NCBI GenBank assembly: GCA_902826155.1
Contig: CADEDU010000004.1
Span: 122,776 to 174,573 of the forward strand
Length of the DNA: 51,798 bases
Reading direction: 5' to 3'
Source: an uncultured beta proteobacterium
Lineage (GTDB): Bacteria > Pseudomonadota > Gammaproteobacteria > Burkholderiales > SG8-39
The translations under genes were made by a program, and so were the position numbers. How positions within the stretch are numbered: position 1 is the first letter of the stretch; each line of letters opens with the position of its first letter. Of this stretch, positions 1 to 8,442 are shown piece after piece. The notes under the pieces were generated by a model. That model saw nothing but the letters and a program-made list of their open reading frames with translations. It made no database searches and was not told where the DNA came from.

Positions 1-899
1 TTCTTCGATCCGACCAGGCGCAACTGCCGGCGAAAGAACGGGATGATGTCGAGCGGCACGACTTCGCCCGCGTGTGCGCCGGCGGTGACGATCGTGCCGT
101 CGTCCCGCAAACACTCGAGGCTGCGCGTGAAGATCTCGCCCCCTACGTGTTCCATCACCACGTCCACGCCCTTGCCATCGGTCAGTTCGCGCACACGCGG
201 CACGAAGTCGGGTTCGGCGCGATAGTCGATCAGATGATGCGCACCCAGCGCTTTGGCGCGTTCGAGCTTCTGCGGGCTGCCGGCGGTGGCGATGACCGTC
301 GCGCCCGCCAACCGCGCCACCTGCACCGCCGCGCTGCCGATGCCGGAGCCGGCCGCCTGGATCAGCACGACCTGGCCGGCGCGCAATTCGCCGCGATTGA
401 TCAGCACGTGCCACGCGGTGCCGAACGCAATCTGCGTGGCGGCGGCCTGCTCGAAGCTCACGCGCGATGACAGTTGTCGCAACGTCGCGATCGGCACGCT
501 GACGTACTCGGCATACCCACCTGGACGGTCGATGCCGAAGAACCCGCCGTGTCCACCTTGATTGCACAGATTGTCGCGCCCGCTGCGGCAGAACTCGCAG
601 GTGCCGCAAGGGAACCGACAGGTGATCCACACGCGGTCGCCCTCCTTGAATGTGTCCCCGGAATGCGATGCACCCGAGCGGCCGATCGCGGCGATCTCGC
701 CCGCGGATTCGCGACCCAGGATGTGCGGGAAGGTGACCGGAATGCGCGAGGTACCGGCGCGGATGTCGAGGTCGACATGATTGACACCGACGGCCCGCAC
801 GCGCACCAGCGCCTCGCCGTCGCGCGGCGTGGGCATCGGCGCCTCTTCGAGCACCAGTTCTTCCGGACCGCCGAACCGGTGAAACAACGCTGCTTTCAT
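1..899 (-). CDS. Zinc-type alcohol dehydrogenase / NADPH:quinone oxidoreductase family protein, partial
   Basis: The gene reads leftward from ATG 897-899 and runs off the window start, so about 299 residues are visible and the C-terminus is missing. The N-terminal GroES-like half carries a cysteine cluster (Cys94, 98, 101, 104, 112) that fits the structural zinc site of medium-chain dehydrogenases. The Rossmann half has the nucleotide motif AAGSGIGSAAVQVA near residues 182-192. The usual catalytic-zinc cysteine near residue 40 is replaced (GVNHVDLDIRAG) and the GHE motif reads GRE, so a quinone or enone reductase role is more likely than alcohol oxidation. The cytosolic substrate is unknown. 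It is divergent from the TRAP operon at 1058. Confidence 0.85.
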   Translation of the reverse strand, partial: MKAALFHRFGGPEELVLEEAPMPTPRDGEALVRVRAVGVNHVDLDIRAGTSRIPVTFPHILGRESAGEIAAIGRSGASHSGDTFKEGDRVWITCRFPCGTCEFCRSGRDNLCNQGGHGGFFGIDRPGGYAEYVSVPIATLRQLSSRVSFEQAAATQIAFGTAWHVLINRGELRAGQVVLIQAAGSGIGSAAVQVARLAGATVIATAGSPQKLERAKALGAHHLIDYRAEPDFVPRVRELTDGKGVDVVMEHVGGEIFTRSLECLRDDGTIVTAGAHAGEVVPLDIIPFFRRQLRLVGSK

Positions 900-1057
900 C
901 TAATCGTTCCCTCGCGTATCAATTCCATCTCCTGAACAGGTCTGGGCCGCGTTGCGAGCGGCTCGCGTCCAACGAGGCGGCGCGCATGCCCAATGCATTG
1001 TGGCATCATCGACGTCGCGATGAACTTGCATCGAAACCGCTTCTGAAAGGGAGAGCA

Positions 1058-2089
1058 ATGAGTCAATCCAGAGGGTCGTTGCTGCTGGCGTTGTGCGCCG
1101 GAGTCATGAGTGTGACCGTGGCCAGCGCCGCGCATGCGCAGGCCAAGTATCTGCTGCGCTGGGGGCACTATCTGCCCGACACGCCATTCCTTCAACTCGA
1201 GAAGGAGTTCGTGCAGAAGATCGAGAAGCGCACCAATGGGCAGGTGAAGATCGACATCACCTTCGCCGAGGGCCTGGGCAAGGGGACCGAACTGCTGATG
1301 CTCACGGCACGCGGCGGGATCGACATGACCGCCACCGCGCCGGGCTACAACCCTGATCAACTGCGCTATTGGCGCGCGTTCCAGACACCGCTGCTGTTCC
1401 AGAGCAGCAAGCAGGCGATCACGGTGCTGGGTAAAGTGGTCGAGGAGTTTCCGGCCTACCGCCAGGAAATGGACAAGATCGGGGTGGTATGGCTGTTCCA
1501 GCAGCCGCTGGGCGAGTACTACCTGAGCGGTGCGACCGCCGATTGCGACAGCGTCGCCAAGCTCAAAGGCAAGAAGGCGCGCAGCTTCGGTGCCGACATC
1601 CCGAAGGCGTTCAGCGCGATCGGTGCGGTGCCGGTGACGGTTCCGCCGAGCGGCGTGTACGAAGCCCTCAAGCACAGCAATCTCGACTTCTCGTTCATCA
1701 ACGCGGGCAACATCCAGTCGCTCAAGCTGAACGAGGTGGCCAAGCATCACTGCGGTCCGGTCATGGCGATCACCGGCCACAACATCACCATCAGCAAGCG
1801 CACCTGGGCGCGGCTGCCGGCCGACATTCAGAAGGTCATTCTCGAGGCGGCGAGCGAGACCCAACAGCAGTACCTCACCTGGGTGGGGGACTTCGAATCG
1901 AAGGCCGTCAGCAGCCTGAAGGCCGCCGGTGGCATCTTCACGCCGATCTCGGCAGAGGAGCTGAAGAAGTGGCGTGCCACAGCACCGGACTTCCTGGGTG
2001 AGTGGGAAAAGGCCACCGCAGCCGCGACCGGCGATGCCGAAACACCGAAGAAGGTTGCGGCGCGCTGGAGACAGTTGCTGGCCGATTAG
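1058..2089 (+). CDS. TRAP transporter substrate-binding protein (DctP family)
   Basis: This is the periplasmic receptor of a tripartite ATP-independent periplasmic transporter, 343 residues long. It starts with a Sec signal peptide (basic MSQSR, hydrophobic core, cleavage near AHAQ at residue 28). I chose ATG 1058 over the upstream in-frame ATG 986 because an AAAGGGAG ribosome site lies just before it and the signal peptide begins there. The family hallmarks are the opening RWGHYLPDTPF segment, the arginine in LKGKKARSFGAD that normally grips a carboxylate, and VYEALKHSNLDF. It is the first gene of a six-gene operon with the two permease subunits, so it probably binds an organic acid. The ligand cannot be told from sequence. 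Confidence 0.9.
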   Translation: MSQSRGSLLLALCAGVMSVTVASAAHAQAKYLLRWGHYLPDTPFLQLEKEFVQKIEKRTNGQVKIDITFAEGLGKGTELLMLTARGGIDMTATAPGYNPDQLRYWRAFQTPLLFQSSKQAITVLGKVVEEFPAYRQEMDKIGVVWLFQQPLGEYYLSGATADCDSVAKLKGKKARSFGADIPKAFSAIGAVPVTVPPSGVYEALKHSNLDFSFINAGNIQSLKLNEVAKHHCGPVMAITGHNITISKRTWARLPADIQKVILEAASETQQQYLTWVGDFESKAVSSLKAAGGIFTPISAEELKKWRATAPDFLGEWEKATAAATGDAETPKKVAARWRQLLAD

Positions 2090-2163
2090 AGCCTCGGGCA
2101 CGGCGGCCCTCCGCGATGCCGTGAACGGGCGTGCGGAGGGTGGTGGATGATAGAGATCAATCG

Positions 2164-2718
2164 ATGCAAAGCCGCTTTCGCGGATCGCTGAAACAGGGGG
2201 CAGTGGGCCTGGTGTTGCTCGGCGCCCTGGGCATGATCATTTCGATGCTTCTCGGTGTGGCCGACGTGGTCGGCACCCGATTCTTCGGTTTTCCGATACC
2301 GGGAACACTCGAGGTCACCGAGAGCACGATGGTGCTGATCGTCTTCGGGGCGCTGGCCTACACGCAGACCCGTCGCGCCCACATTCGCGTCGAGATCCTC
2401 TACGGCCAGACCGGGCCGCGGGCGCAGTCGTTCATGGATGCGTTCACGCACCTGGTTGCGCTGATCTATTTCGGCTTGCTCGGCTGGCAAGGGATCAGCG
2501 AGCTGCTTTACAGCTGGGAGATCCGCGAGGCGACCATGGGTACGATCCGCTTCCCGCTGTATCCGGCTCGCTTCCTGCTGGTCGTGGGCACGCTGCTGCT
2601 GCTGGTGCAACTGGCGATGGACATCGCCGCAGACCTGCAGCGGGCATGGCGCGGCGAAGGTCCGCCCGCGCCGCCGAGTCCGTCGGTCACGGAAGAGCAA
2701 GCGCCGCAGCGGGCATAG
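2164..2718 (+). CDS. dctQ: TRAP transporter small permease (DctQ family)
   Basis: This 184-residue inner-membrane protein has four predicted membrane segments, near residues 9-35, 52-70, 100-118 and 136-158. That is the topology of TRAP small permeases, which pair with the large DctM subunit. The start is uncertain. ATG 2164 gives the usual length, but in-frame GTG codons at 2131-2143 lie next to a GGAGG and would add 7-11 residues. It sits 74 nt after the receptor gene and 20 nt before the large permease gene, consistent with one transcript. Confidence 0.88.
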   Translation: MQSRFRGSLKQGAVGLVLLGALGMIISMLLGVADVVGTRFFGFPIPGTLEVTESTMVLIVFGALAYTQTRRAHIRVEILYGQTGPRAQSFMDAFTHLVALIYFGLLGWQGISELLYSWEIREATMGTIRFPLYPARFLLVVGTLLLLVQLAMDIAADLQRAWRGEGPPAPPSPSVTEEQAPQRA

Positions 2719-2738
2719 CGCGCGGACCAGGACATCGC

Positions 2739-4058
2739 ATGCCTTTGCTTTCCCCGGAAGTCGCCGGCTACGTAGTCGTCACGCTGCTGCTGGTGTGCCT
2801 CGCAATGGGCGTGCATATCGGCGTGGCGCTCGGCCTGTTCGGGTTCCTCGGTATCTATCTGACCGTCGGCCCCGACGCGGCGTTCGCGCAGCTCGCTGCG
2901 ATCCCATTCGGCACCACCAACTCGTTCGCGCTCGCCGTGATCCCCCTGTTCATCCTGCTGGGATCGTTCGCCACGGTCGCCGCGATCACGACCGATCTGT
3001 TTCGCACCGCCTATCTTTGGCTCGGCAATCTGCGCGGCGGCCTGGCGATGGCGACGGTCATGTCATCGGCCGCGTTCGGCGCCGCGTCGGGCTCGACGAT
3101 CGTCAACGCTGCGGTGTTCACCCGCATGGCGATGCCGGAGATGACGCGCTTCGGCTACGACGTGCGCCTGAGCTCAGGCAGCATCGCCGCGGCCGGAACG
3201 CTCGCGGCGCTGATTCCACCCAGCATCCTGATGGTCATCTATGCGGTCATCACCGAGCAATCGATCGGCAAGCTGCTCATCGCCGGCGTCGTCCCGGGCA
3301 TTCTGACCGCGGTCATCTATTGCGCCGGCATCTACGTCATCGCCCGCGTGCGACCTGATATCGCGCCGCTTGCGCGCATCCAGTTCACCTGGGCGGAGCG
3401 CCTCCGCTCTCTGTACGGCGTCTCGGGCATCCTGATCCTGTTCACGATCGTCGTCGGCGGCATCTATGGAGGTTACTTTCCAGCCACGTATGCCGGTGCG
3501 GTCGGTGCGTTCGGTGCCTTCGTCATCGCGTTGGCCAAGCGGCGCCTGCGGTTCGGCTCGCTGATCGAAGTGTTGAAGGATGCTGCGTACACGACGTCGG
3601 TGATCTTCATCATCGTGGTCGGCGGCATCATGTTCGCGCGCTTCCTCACCTACAGCGGGCTGGTGACGACACTGTCGACTGCTTTGCTCGGTCTGGGCGG
3701 CGGCCAGTACACGTACCTGCTCGGTTTCATCGTGCTGTTCGTCGTGCTGGGCTGTTTCATTGAGCCGATCGCCATCATGGTGATGACCTTGCCGATCATG
3801 TTTCCAGTGATGAAAGGTGCTGGTTTCGACCCGATCTGGCTCGGCGTGATCGCCGTCAAGCTGGCCGAGATCAGCGTGCTCACCCCACCGGTGGGGCTCA
3901 ACGTTTTCGTGGTGAAGAGTTCGTCGCCGATACCGGTCACGCTCGGGCAGGTATTCACTGGCGTGGCGCCCTTCATCCTGCTCGACTTCCTGTCGCTGGG
4001 GTTGTACGTGCTGTTCCCGGACATGATCCTGTGGCTGCCCAATCTGATGGCGCCATAG
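2739..4058 (+). CDS. dctM: TRAP transporter large permease (DctM family)
   Basis: This 439-residue, highly hydrophobic protein has about twelve membrane segments and is the ion-coupled channel subunit of the TRAP system. Family signatures include GSFATVAAITTDLFRTAYLWLG in outline, the SSAAFGAASGSTIVNAAVFT loop, the GTLAALIPPSILMVIYA segment and a C-terminal LTPPVGLNVFVVK. The ATG at 2739 is preceded by a weak ribosome site. A longer open frame upstream overlaps dctQ and looks non-coding. With the receptor at 1058 and the small permease at 2164 it makes a complete transporter. The pyridoxal kinase-like gene follows after 15 nt. Confidence 0.93.
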   Translation: MPLLSPEVAGYVVVTLLLVCLAMGVHIGVALGLFGFLGIYLTVGPDAAFAQLAAIPFGTTNSFALAVIPLFILLGSFATVAAITTDLFRTAYLWLGNLRGGLAMATVMSSAAFGAASGSTIVNAAVFTRMAMPEMTRFGYDVRLSSGSIAAAGTLAALIPPSILMVIYAVITEQSIGKLLIAGVVPGILTAVIYCAGIYVIARVRPDIAPLARIQFTWAERLRSLYGVSGILILFTIVVGGIYGGYFPATYAGAVGAFGAFVIALAKRRLRFGSLIEVLKDAAYTTSVIFIIVVGGIMFARFLTYSGLVTTLSTALLGLGGGQYTYLLGFIVLFVVLGCFIEPIAIMVMTLPIMFPVMKGAGFDPIWLGVIAVKLAEISVLTPPVGLNVFVVKSSSPIPVTLGQVFTGVAPFILLDFLSLGLYVLFPDMILWLPNLMAP

Positions 4059-4073
4059 CCACGCGCGCATTGC

Positions 4074-4901
4074 ATGGCCCGCATTCTCGTCATCAGCTCG
4101 CAGGTCGCTCGCGGTAGTGTCGGCCTGAATGCGTTGTTGCCGGCGCTGGCCGCGTACGGACACGAGACCATCGCGCTGCCCACGATCTTGCTTTCCAATC
4201 ATCCAGGCCATGGCCGGTTCGCCGGCGAACGGATCGATCCGCCGTTGCTGGCGCGGATGCTCGCCGCGCTGGACGCCAACGGTTGGCTTGCGGAGGTCGA
4301 TGCGGTGGTGACCGGCTATCTGCCCAGCGCGGCGCACGTGGCGTTCGCTGCATCTGCACTGGCCACCGTGTGCACGCGCAACCCCGCAGCGCAGTTGTTC
4401 TGCGATCCGGTGCTGGGCGACGATCCGAAGGGCCTCTACATCGCCGCCGAAGCTGCGGAGGCTTTGCGCGACACGTTGGTGCCGCTTGCCGATTTCACCT
4501 TCCCGAACCGCTTCGAGCTGTCGTGGTTGTCGGGTCGCGACGTGCGAAGTGAAGACGACGCGCGCGATGCGGCCCACAGGCTCGCACCGACGTGGGTCGT
4601 CGCGACCTCTGTCCCGGGCCCGATCGGACAGTTGAGCACGCTCGCGATCAGTGCACAGGGGGCATGGGCGGCATCGCTCGCCGAGCGCGCGCGCGTCCCC
4701 AACGGCACCGGCGATTTGCTGGCCGGGTTGTTCACGGGCGCCGTCCGCAGCGGCAAAGCACCCGAAGTCGCGCTTGCCGAGTCGGTCGCGGGGGTGGCCA
4801 GCGTGATGACCGCGAGCGCCGGTCGTGACGAACTGCGGCTGGTCGGTACGCTCGATCGCGCGCTGTGGAGCGGAACCGTGGGAACACGCGTGCTCAGCTA
4901 G
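4074..4901 (+). CDS. pdxY: Pyridoxal kinase-like protein (PdxY/PdxK family)
   Basis: This 275-residue ribokinase-fold enzyme matches pyridoxal kinases, which phosphorylate the 5'-hydroxyl of B6 vitamers with ATP in the cytosol. The N-terminus (VISSQVARGSVGLNA), the SNHPGHGRF segment near residue 41, the CDPVLGDDPKG motif at 110-120, and GTGD at 211-214, which supplies the catalytic Asp and anion hole, are all in the expected order. The length equals the family norm of about 280. It lies 15 nt after the TRAP large permease and 37 nt before a MetE-like gene. That is unusual company and suggests the imported substrate may be pyridoxine-like. A related hydroxymethyl-pyridine or -pyrimidine kinase activity is the main alternative. 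Confidence 0.82.
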   Translation: MARILVISSQVARGSVGLNALLPALAAYGHETIALPTILLSNHPGHGRFAGERIDPPLLARMLAALDANGWLAEVDAVVTGYLPSAAHVAFAASALATVCTRNPAAQLFCDPVLGDDPKGLYIAAEAAEALRDTLVPLADFTFPNRFELSWLSGRDVRSEDDARDAAHRLAPTWVVATSVPGPIGQLSTLAISAQGAWAASLAERARVPNGTGDLLAGLFTGAVRSGKAPEVALAESVAGVASVMTASAGRDELRLVGTLDRALWSGTVGTRVLS

Positions 4902-4938
4902 GCCAGCCACGCCTTGGCGCGCGCAGCAGGAGCATCCG

Positions 4939-6114
4939 ATGCGGCGAAGCACTGATCGAATCCTCACGACGCACACCGGTAGTTTGCCCCGGCCGGTCGC
5001 GATTCTCGAAGCGATGCGCGCGAAGGAAGCGCAGACGCTGACCGACGAGCGCGAACTGCAGCAGGCGATCGCCGCGGAAGTGAAAGCCTGCGTCGATCGG
5101 CAGGTGCGCGCCGGCATCGACATCGTCAACGACGGCGAATGCGGCAGGCCCAACTTTCACGCTTACGCGGCCGAGCGCCTGAGCGGCTTCGCACGGCGTG
5201 TGCCGCCGGGCGGCGTGCCGGTCCTGACCCGGCCATTGGGTCTGGGCGGGCGTGATGCGCAGATGTTCCCCGACTTCTACCAGTCGGTACTCGAGCACAA
5301 TCCTTTCGCAAACGCCATTCGCATCGCGCCGCGTGTGTGTGTTGGGCCGATCGGTTATGTGGGCCTGGAGCGGCTGCAGCGCGACATTGCGAACCTGCGT
5401 GCAGCGATGACTGCAAGCGGCGTCACGGAAGGATTCATGTCATCGACCTCGCCGCTCTCGACCGCGAAGAACGAGCACTACCCAACGAGCGAGGCGTTCC
5501 AGCTTGCCTACGGCGAAGCCATGCGCGTGGAGTACCGGGCGATCATCGATGCCGGCCTGCAATTGCAGATCGACGACCCGGCGTTGTTCAGCGAGTGGGA
5601 TGCGCAACGCGATTGGAGCGTCGCCGATTTCCGCCGCTGGGCGCAGCAGCGCGTCGAATTGATCAACCACGCCTTGCGCGACTTGCCGCAGGAGCGGATC
5701 CGGTTTCATACCTGCTACGGCGTGAACGTGGGTCCACGCGTGAACGATCTGCGGTTGGAGCAGGGGATCGATCTGCTGTACATGGTGCATGCGGGCGCTT
5801 ATTCGTTCGAAGCCGCCAACAGCCGGCACGAGCACGAATGGCGTGTGCTGGAGCGGATCAAGGTGCCTCCGGGCAAGCTCATCATTCCGGGGGCGGTGAC
5901 GCATTCCAATCCGATGGTCGAGCACCCCGAGGCGGTGGCGGATCACATCGAGCGCTGGGCGCGCGCTGCTGGTCGCGAAAACATCATCGCCGGCAACGAC
6001 TGCGGCTTCGCATCCAATGCCGGCAACAGCGAAATTCCGATGAGCGTGGCGTGGGCCAAGCTGCAGTCCCTGGCCGAAGGTGCGCGGATCGCCTCGGAAC
6101 GACTATGGCGATGA
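4939..6114 (+). CDS. Stand-alone MetE C-terminal-like zinc methyl/alkyltransferase (paralogue 1, subfamily A)
   Basis: This 391-residue protein matches only the C-terminal catalytic barrel of cobalamin-independent methionine synthase; full MetE is about 750 residues. The opening RILTTHTGSLPRP is the family signature. The four zinc ligands of MetE appear present: His257 and Cys259 (FHTCYG), Glu291 (SFEAANS) and Cys355 (NDCGFAS). ATG 4939 follows GCAGGAGC, and the longer upstream frame overlaps pdxY. Without the N-terminal half it should not be ordinary methionine synthase. Known single-domain relatives include archaeal core MetE and epoxyalkane:coenzyme M transferase, both thiol alkyltransferases. 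Its substrate is unknown. It resembles the protein at 31967 more than those at 12781 and 39508. Confidence 0.82.
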   Translation: MRRSTDRILTTHTGSLPRPVAILEAMRAKEAQTLTDERELQQAIAAEVKACVDRQVRAGIDIVNDGECGRPNFHAYAAERLSGFARRVPPGGVPVLTRPLGLGGRDAQMFPDFYQSVLEHNPFANAIRIAPRVCVGPIGYVGLERLQRDIANLRAAMTASGVTEGFMSSTSPLSTAKNEHYPTSEAFQLAYGEAMRVEYRAIIDAGLQLQIDDPALFSEWDAQRDWSVADFRRWAQQRVELINHALRDLPQERIRFHTCYGVNVGPRVNDLRLEQGIDLLYMVHAGAYSFEAANSRHEHEWRVLERIKVPPGKLIIPGAVTHSNPMVEHPEAVADHIERWARAAGRENIIAGNDCGFASNAGNSEIPMSVAWAKLQSLAEGARIASERLWR

Positions 6115-6161
6115 GTTGCGCGGCCGCAAGGACACATATCAGGACACAAAAAGAGGACGAC

Positions 6162-7178
6162 ATGAGGATTCCGCGACCATTGAACGTTGCGCGTCGCCGG
6201 CTGATGTTGAGCGGGTTGAGCGCCAGCGCCATCGGTGCGCTTGGTGCGTTACGGGGCGCCTTGGCGCAGGACGCAGGTGCTCTGGCGGGGCCGTTGCGCA
6301 TTCTGGTGGGATCGGCCGGTGCCGGTCCGGATCTGCTTGCCCGGATCGTGGCCGATCAGCTGCGTGCGGCGCATGGCTGGAACGTGATCGTCGAAAACCG
6401 GCTCGGCGCCGGCGGGCGTATCGCGATCGAAGCCACCAAGAATGCGCCGCCCGATGGGCTGACGATGATGCTGGTCTCGATCGAATTGCTGACGCTGTAT
6501 CCGCTCGTCTACAAGCAACTGCGCTACGACTCGTTTGCCGATTTCGTGCCCGTGGCGGGTGTGTCGAGTAGTCCGTACGCGCTCTCGGTGAGCGCGAAGT
6601 CCGGGCACGAGTCGTTGGCGCAACTGATCGCCTGGTGCAAGGCCAACCCACGCCAGGCCGCATTCGGCACCCCCGGCCTCGGCACGCCGCAGCACTTTCT
6701 GGGCACGATACTCGGGCGTGATGCTGGCATCGAGCTGTCGCACGTTCCATACAAGGGTGGCGCCCCGGCGATGCAGGACCTGCTCGGCGGACAGATCCCC
6801 TGCATCATCACCGCGCTCGCGACCGCGGCAGCACAGGCACGTGCTGGGAAGATTCGTGTGCTTGCGCACTCGGGGCTGAAGCGGGTGAATGCGGTGCCGG
6901 ACATCCCGACGTTCGTGGAGCAGGGGTTTCGTGACGTCGCGGCCGAGGGCGACTTCCTGATCGCTGCGCAAAGCAATGCACCGGCTGAGATCGTGAAACG
7001 GGTGAGTGCCGCGATCGTCGCGCGCGTGCGGTCCGACGAATTCCGCGCTGCGGTCGAGAAGCTCGGACAGGAGCCGCTACCCGCGACGCCCGCCGAGTTG
7101 ACCGATCGCATGAAACGCAATCACGCGATGTGGACCACGATGGTTCAGGCTGCGAATTTCAAAGCGATCGAAGAATAG
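6162..7178 (+). CDS. Bug/TctC-family tripartite tricarboxylate receptor
   Basis: This 338-residue periplasmic solute-binding protein has the Bug family layout: GPLRILVGSAGAGPDLLARIVAD at the binding-site entry in outline, NRLGAGGRIAIEATKNAPPDG, VPYKGGAPAMQDLLGGQI and a late DIPTFVEQGF. The leader contains ARRRLMLSGLSAS, a twin-arginine-like motif, so Tat export is possible, whereas most Bug proteins use Sec. ATG 6162 follows AAAGAGGA; a longer frame from 5337 overlaps the MetE-like gene and is a shadow. It is the last gene of the 1058-7178 operon, 47 nt after the MetE-like gene. No TctA or TctB membrane subunits lie in the window. Confidence 0.9.
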   Translation: MRIPRPLNVARRRLMLSGLSASAIGALGALRGALAQDAGALAGPLRILVGSAGAGPDLLARIVADQLRAAHGWNVIVENRLGAGGRIAIEATKNAPPDGLTMMLVSIELLTLYPLVYKQLRYDSFADFVPVAGVSSSPYALSVSAKSGHESLAQLIAWCKANPRQAAFGTPGLGTPQHFLGTILGRDAGIELSHVPYKGGAPAMQDLLGGQIPCIITALATAAAQARAGKIRVLAHSGLKRVNAVPDIPTFVEQGFRDVAAEGDFLIAAQSNAPAEIVKRVSAAIVARVRSDEFRAAVEKLGQEPLPATPAELTDRMKRNHAMWTTMVQAANFKAIEE

Positions 7179-7223
7179 GGGCTACTGAGTAGGGACTGCT
7201 GATTGGGGGCGACTGAGTCGGGG
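7179..7223. repeat. Convergent gene junction with two related 11-bp palindromes
   Basis: Between the converging Bug and TRAP receptor genes are CTACTGAGTAG (7182-7192) and CGACTGAGTCG (7210-7220). Each is a palindrome around a central G, and they are spaced 28 bp apart in similar G-rich surroundings. The segment looks like an internal duplication and may act in transcript ending for both strands, although there is no T tract. Confidence 0.35.
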
Positions 7224-8243
7224 CTACTTCATCTCTGACCGAACCTTGGCCACTTCCGCGATCATCGCCTGATAGACGCGCTCGTTGCGCGGTTTGGCTT
7301 TGCGCCACTTCTCGGTGAGCGGTTCCAGCACTTTGCGAAATTCCGCTTGCACGGCCGCGTCGGCCTTGGTGACCGTGTGCTTGGGCAGGGCGGACACGCG
7401 TTCGAGGTTGGTGGCATTCGAACTGTCGCCCACGGCAGCGAAGCGCCGCGCGAACGCCTCGCCGCTGTAACGCTCGATCGCGGCCTTGCCGGCAGCGGGC
7501 AACGAATCGAACCGCTTCTTGGTCATCGGGATGATCACCGTGCTGCCACCGAGCGGAATGGCCAAGTGGTTGTTCACCACTTCGTCGATCTTGAAGGTCT
7601 GCACGAAGTTCCACTCGCACAGGATGCCGTCGACCACGCCCTTGGAAAGCGCCTCGGCCGCGGCCGGGCCGCCGATCAACACCGGCACCGCACCCATCGC
7701 CTCGACGATCTGTCCGCCCATCGAACCGCCGATGCGCATGCGTTTGCCCTTCAGATCGGCGAGCGTCTTGAGCGGAAACTTGCCGTGCAGATGCACCGGT
7801 GGCACCACGCCGACGAGCAACATCTTCAAGTCGGCAAAGCCGACCAGATCGTTGCGCGCAACCAGCCGCGTAAGGGCAACGGAGCCTTCGAGTGAGCTGT
7901 CGATGAGGAACGGCAGCTCCGAGACTTCGGTGTCATCGAACCGCCCCGGGGTGTAGCCGGCCGCGGTCCAGGCCATGTCGGCGACGCCGTCCTGCACCAG
8001 CTTGAGCTGCTGCAACGGGTTGCGCCCGAGCGTACCGCCTGCGAAGACCTCGATCTTCAGCGTGCCGTTCGAGGCCTTGGTGACATCTTCGGCCCACGGA
8101 ATGAACACGCGCGCGGTGAAGGGCGCAGTCGGCGATTCGAAGCTCGCGAACTTGAGCACCACCGGCTGCGCCACGGCGATCGACGCCGCGAAGCTCGCGC
8201 AAAGCGCGGATGCCGTGCGGCAGAAGATGCGAACGGATCTCAT
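7224..8243 (-). CDS. TRAP transporter substrate-binding protein (DctP family), orphan
   Basis: This is a second TRAP receptor, 339 residues long, with a Sec signal peptide ending near VAQ (residue 25). Family features are FASFESPTAPFTARVF after the leader, GGTLGRNPLQQLKLVQDGVADM, the ligand-arginine segment LKGKRMRIGGSMGG and EALSKGVVDGILCEW. The start at 8243 is supported by a GAGGAG site; the frame stays open upstream to 8426 but that part looks non-coding. No permease genes sit beside it. It may share the DctQM subunits encoded at 2164-4058 or have partners elsewhere. It is divergent from the FAD hydroxylase at 8443, with 199 bp between them. Confidence 0.9.
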   Translation of the reverse strand: MRSVRIFCRTASALCASFAASIAVAQPVVLKFASFESPTAPFTARVFIPWAEDVTKASNGTLKIEVFAGGTLGRNPLQQLKLVQDGVADMAWTAAGYTPGRFDDTEVSELPFLIDSSLEGSVALTRLVARNDLVGFADLKMLLVGVVPPVHLHGKFPLKTLADLKGKRMRIGGSMGGQIVEAMGAVPVLIGGPAAAEALSKGVVDGILCEWNFVQTFKIDEVVNNHLAIPLGGSTVIIPMTKKRFDSLPAAGKAAIERYSGEAFARRFAAVGDSSNATNLERVSALPKHTVTKADAAVQAEFRKVLEPLTEKWRKAKPRNERVYQAMIAEVAKVRSEMK

Positions 8244-8442
8244 CAGCGTCTCCTCGTTGGTGTGGGCGGGGCGATGTACGTTTTCGCCTTCGGTGCCGAT
8301 TCTGCTGCTGCAGGGTGCGCGTGGCAATCGTCGCCTCGATAAACTCGGCGACGGGGTCATCGCGCGGTGGCGCTGTGTCGCGTGGGCGTGCAACGCATTG
8401 AAGGTGTTCCATCGAAAGTTTTCCAATGAAGGCTTCTAGTTC

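Noticed and set aside
896..2101. A long open frame on the minus strand opposite the TRAP receptor gene
   Set aside because: The plus strand carries a complete receptor with signal peptide and family motifs; the opposite frame is Arg/His-rich and lacks domain features, as expected from GC-rich shadow frames.
3174..5153. A 659-residue open frame on the minus strand across dctM, pdxY and the MetE-like gene
   Set aside because: It crosses three well-supported genes, and its composition (Arg, Gln, Asp, His repeats) has no recognisable fold.
4939..6114. Truncated pseudogenes of full-length MetE
   Set aside because: All four copies have proper starts, similar lengths (368-391) and full zinc ligand sets, so they are intact single-domain proteins.
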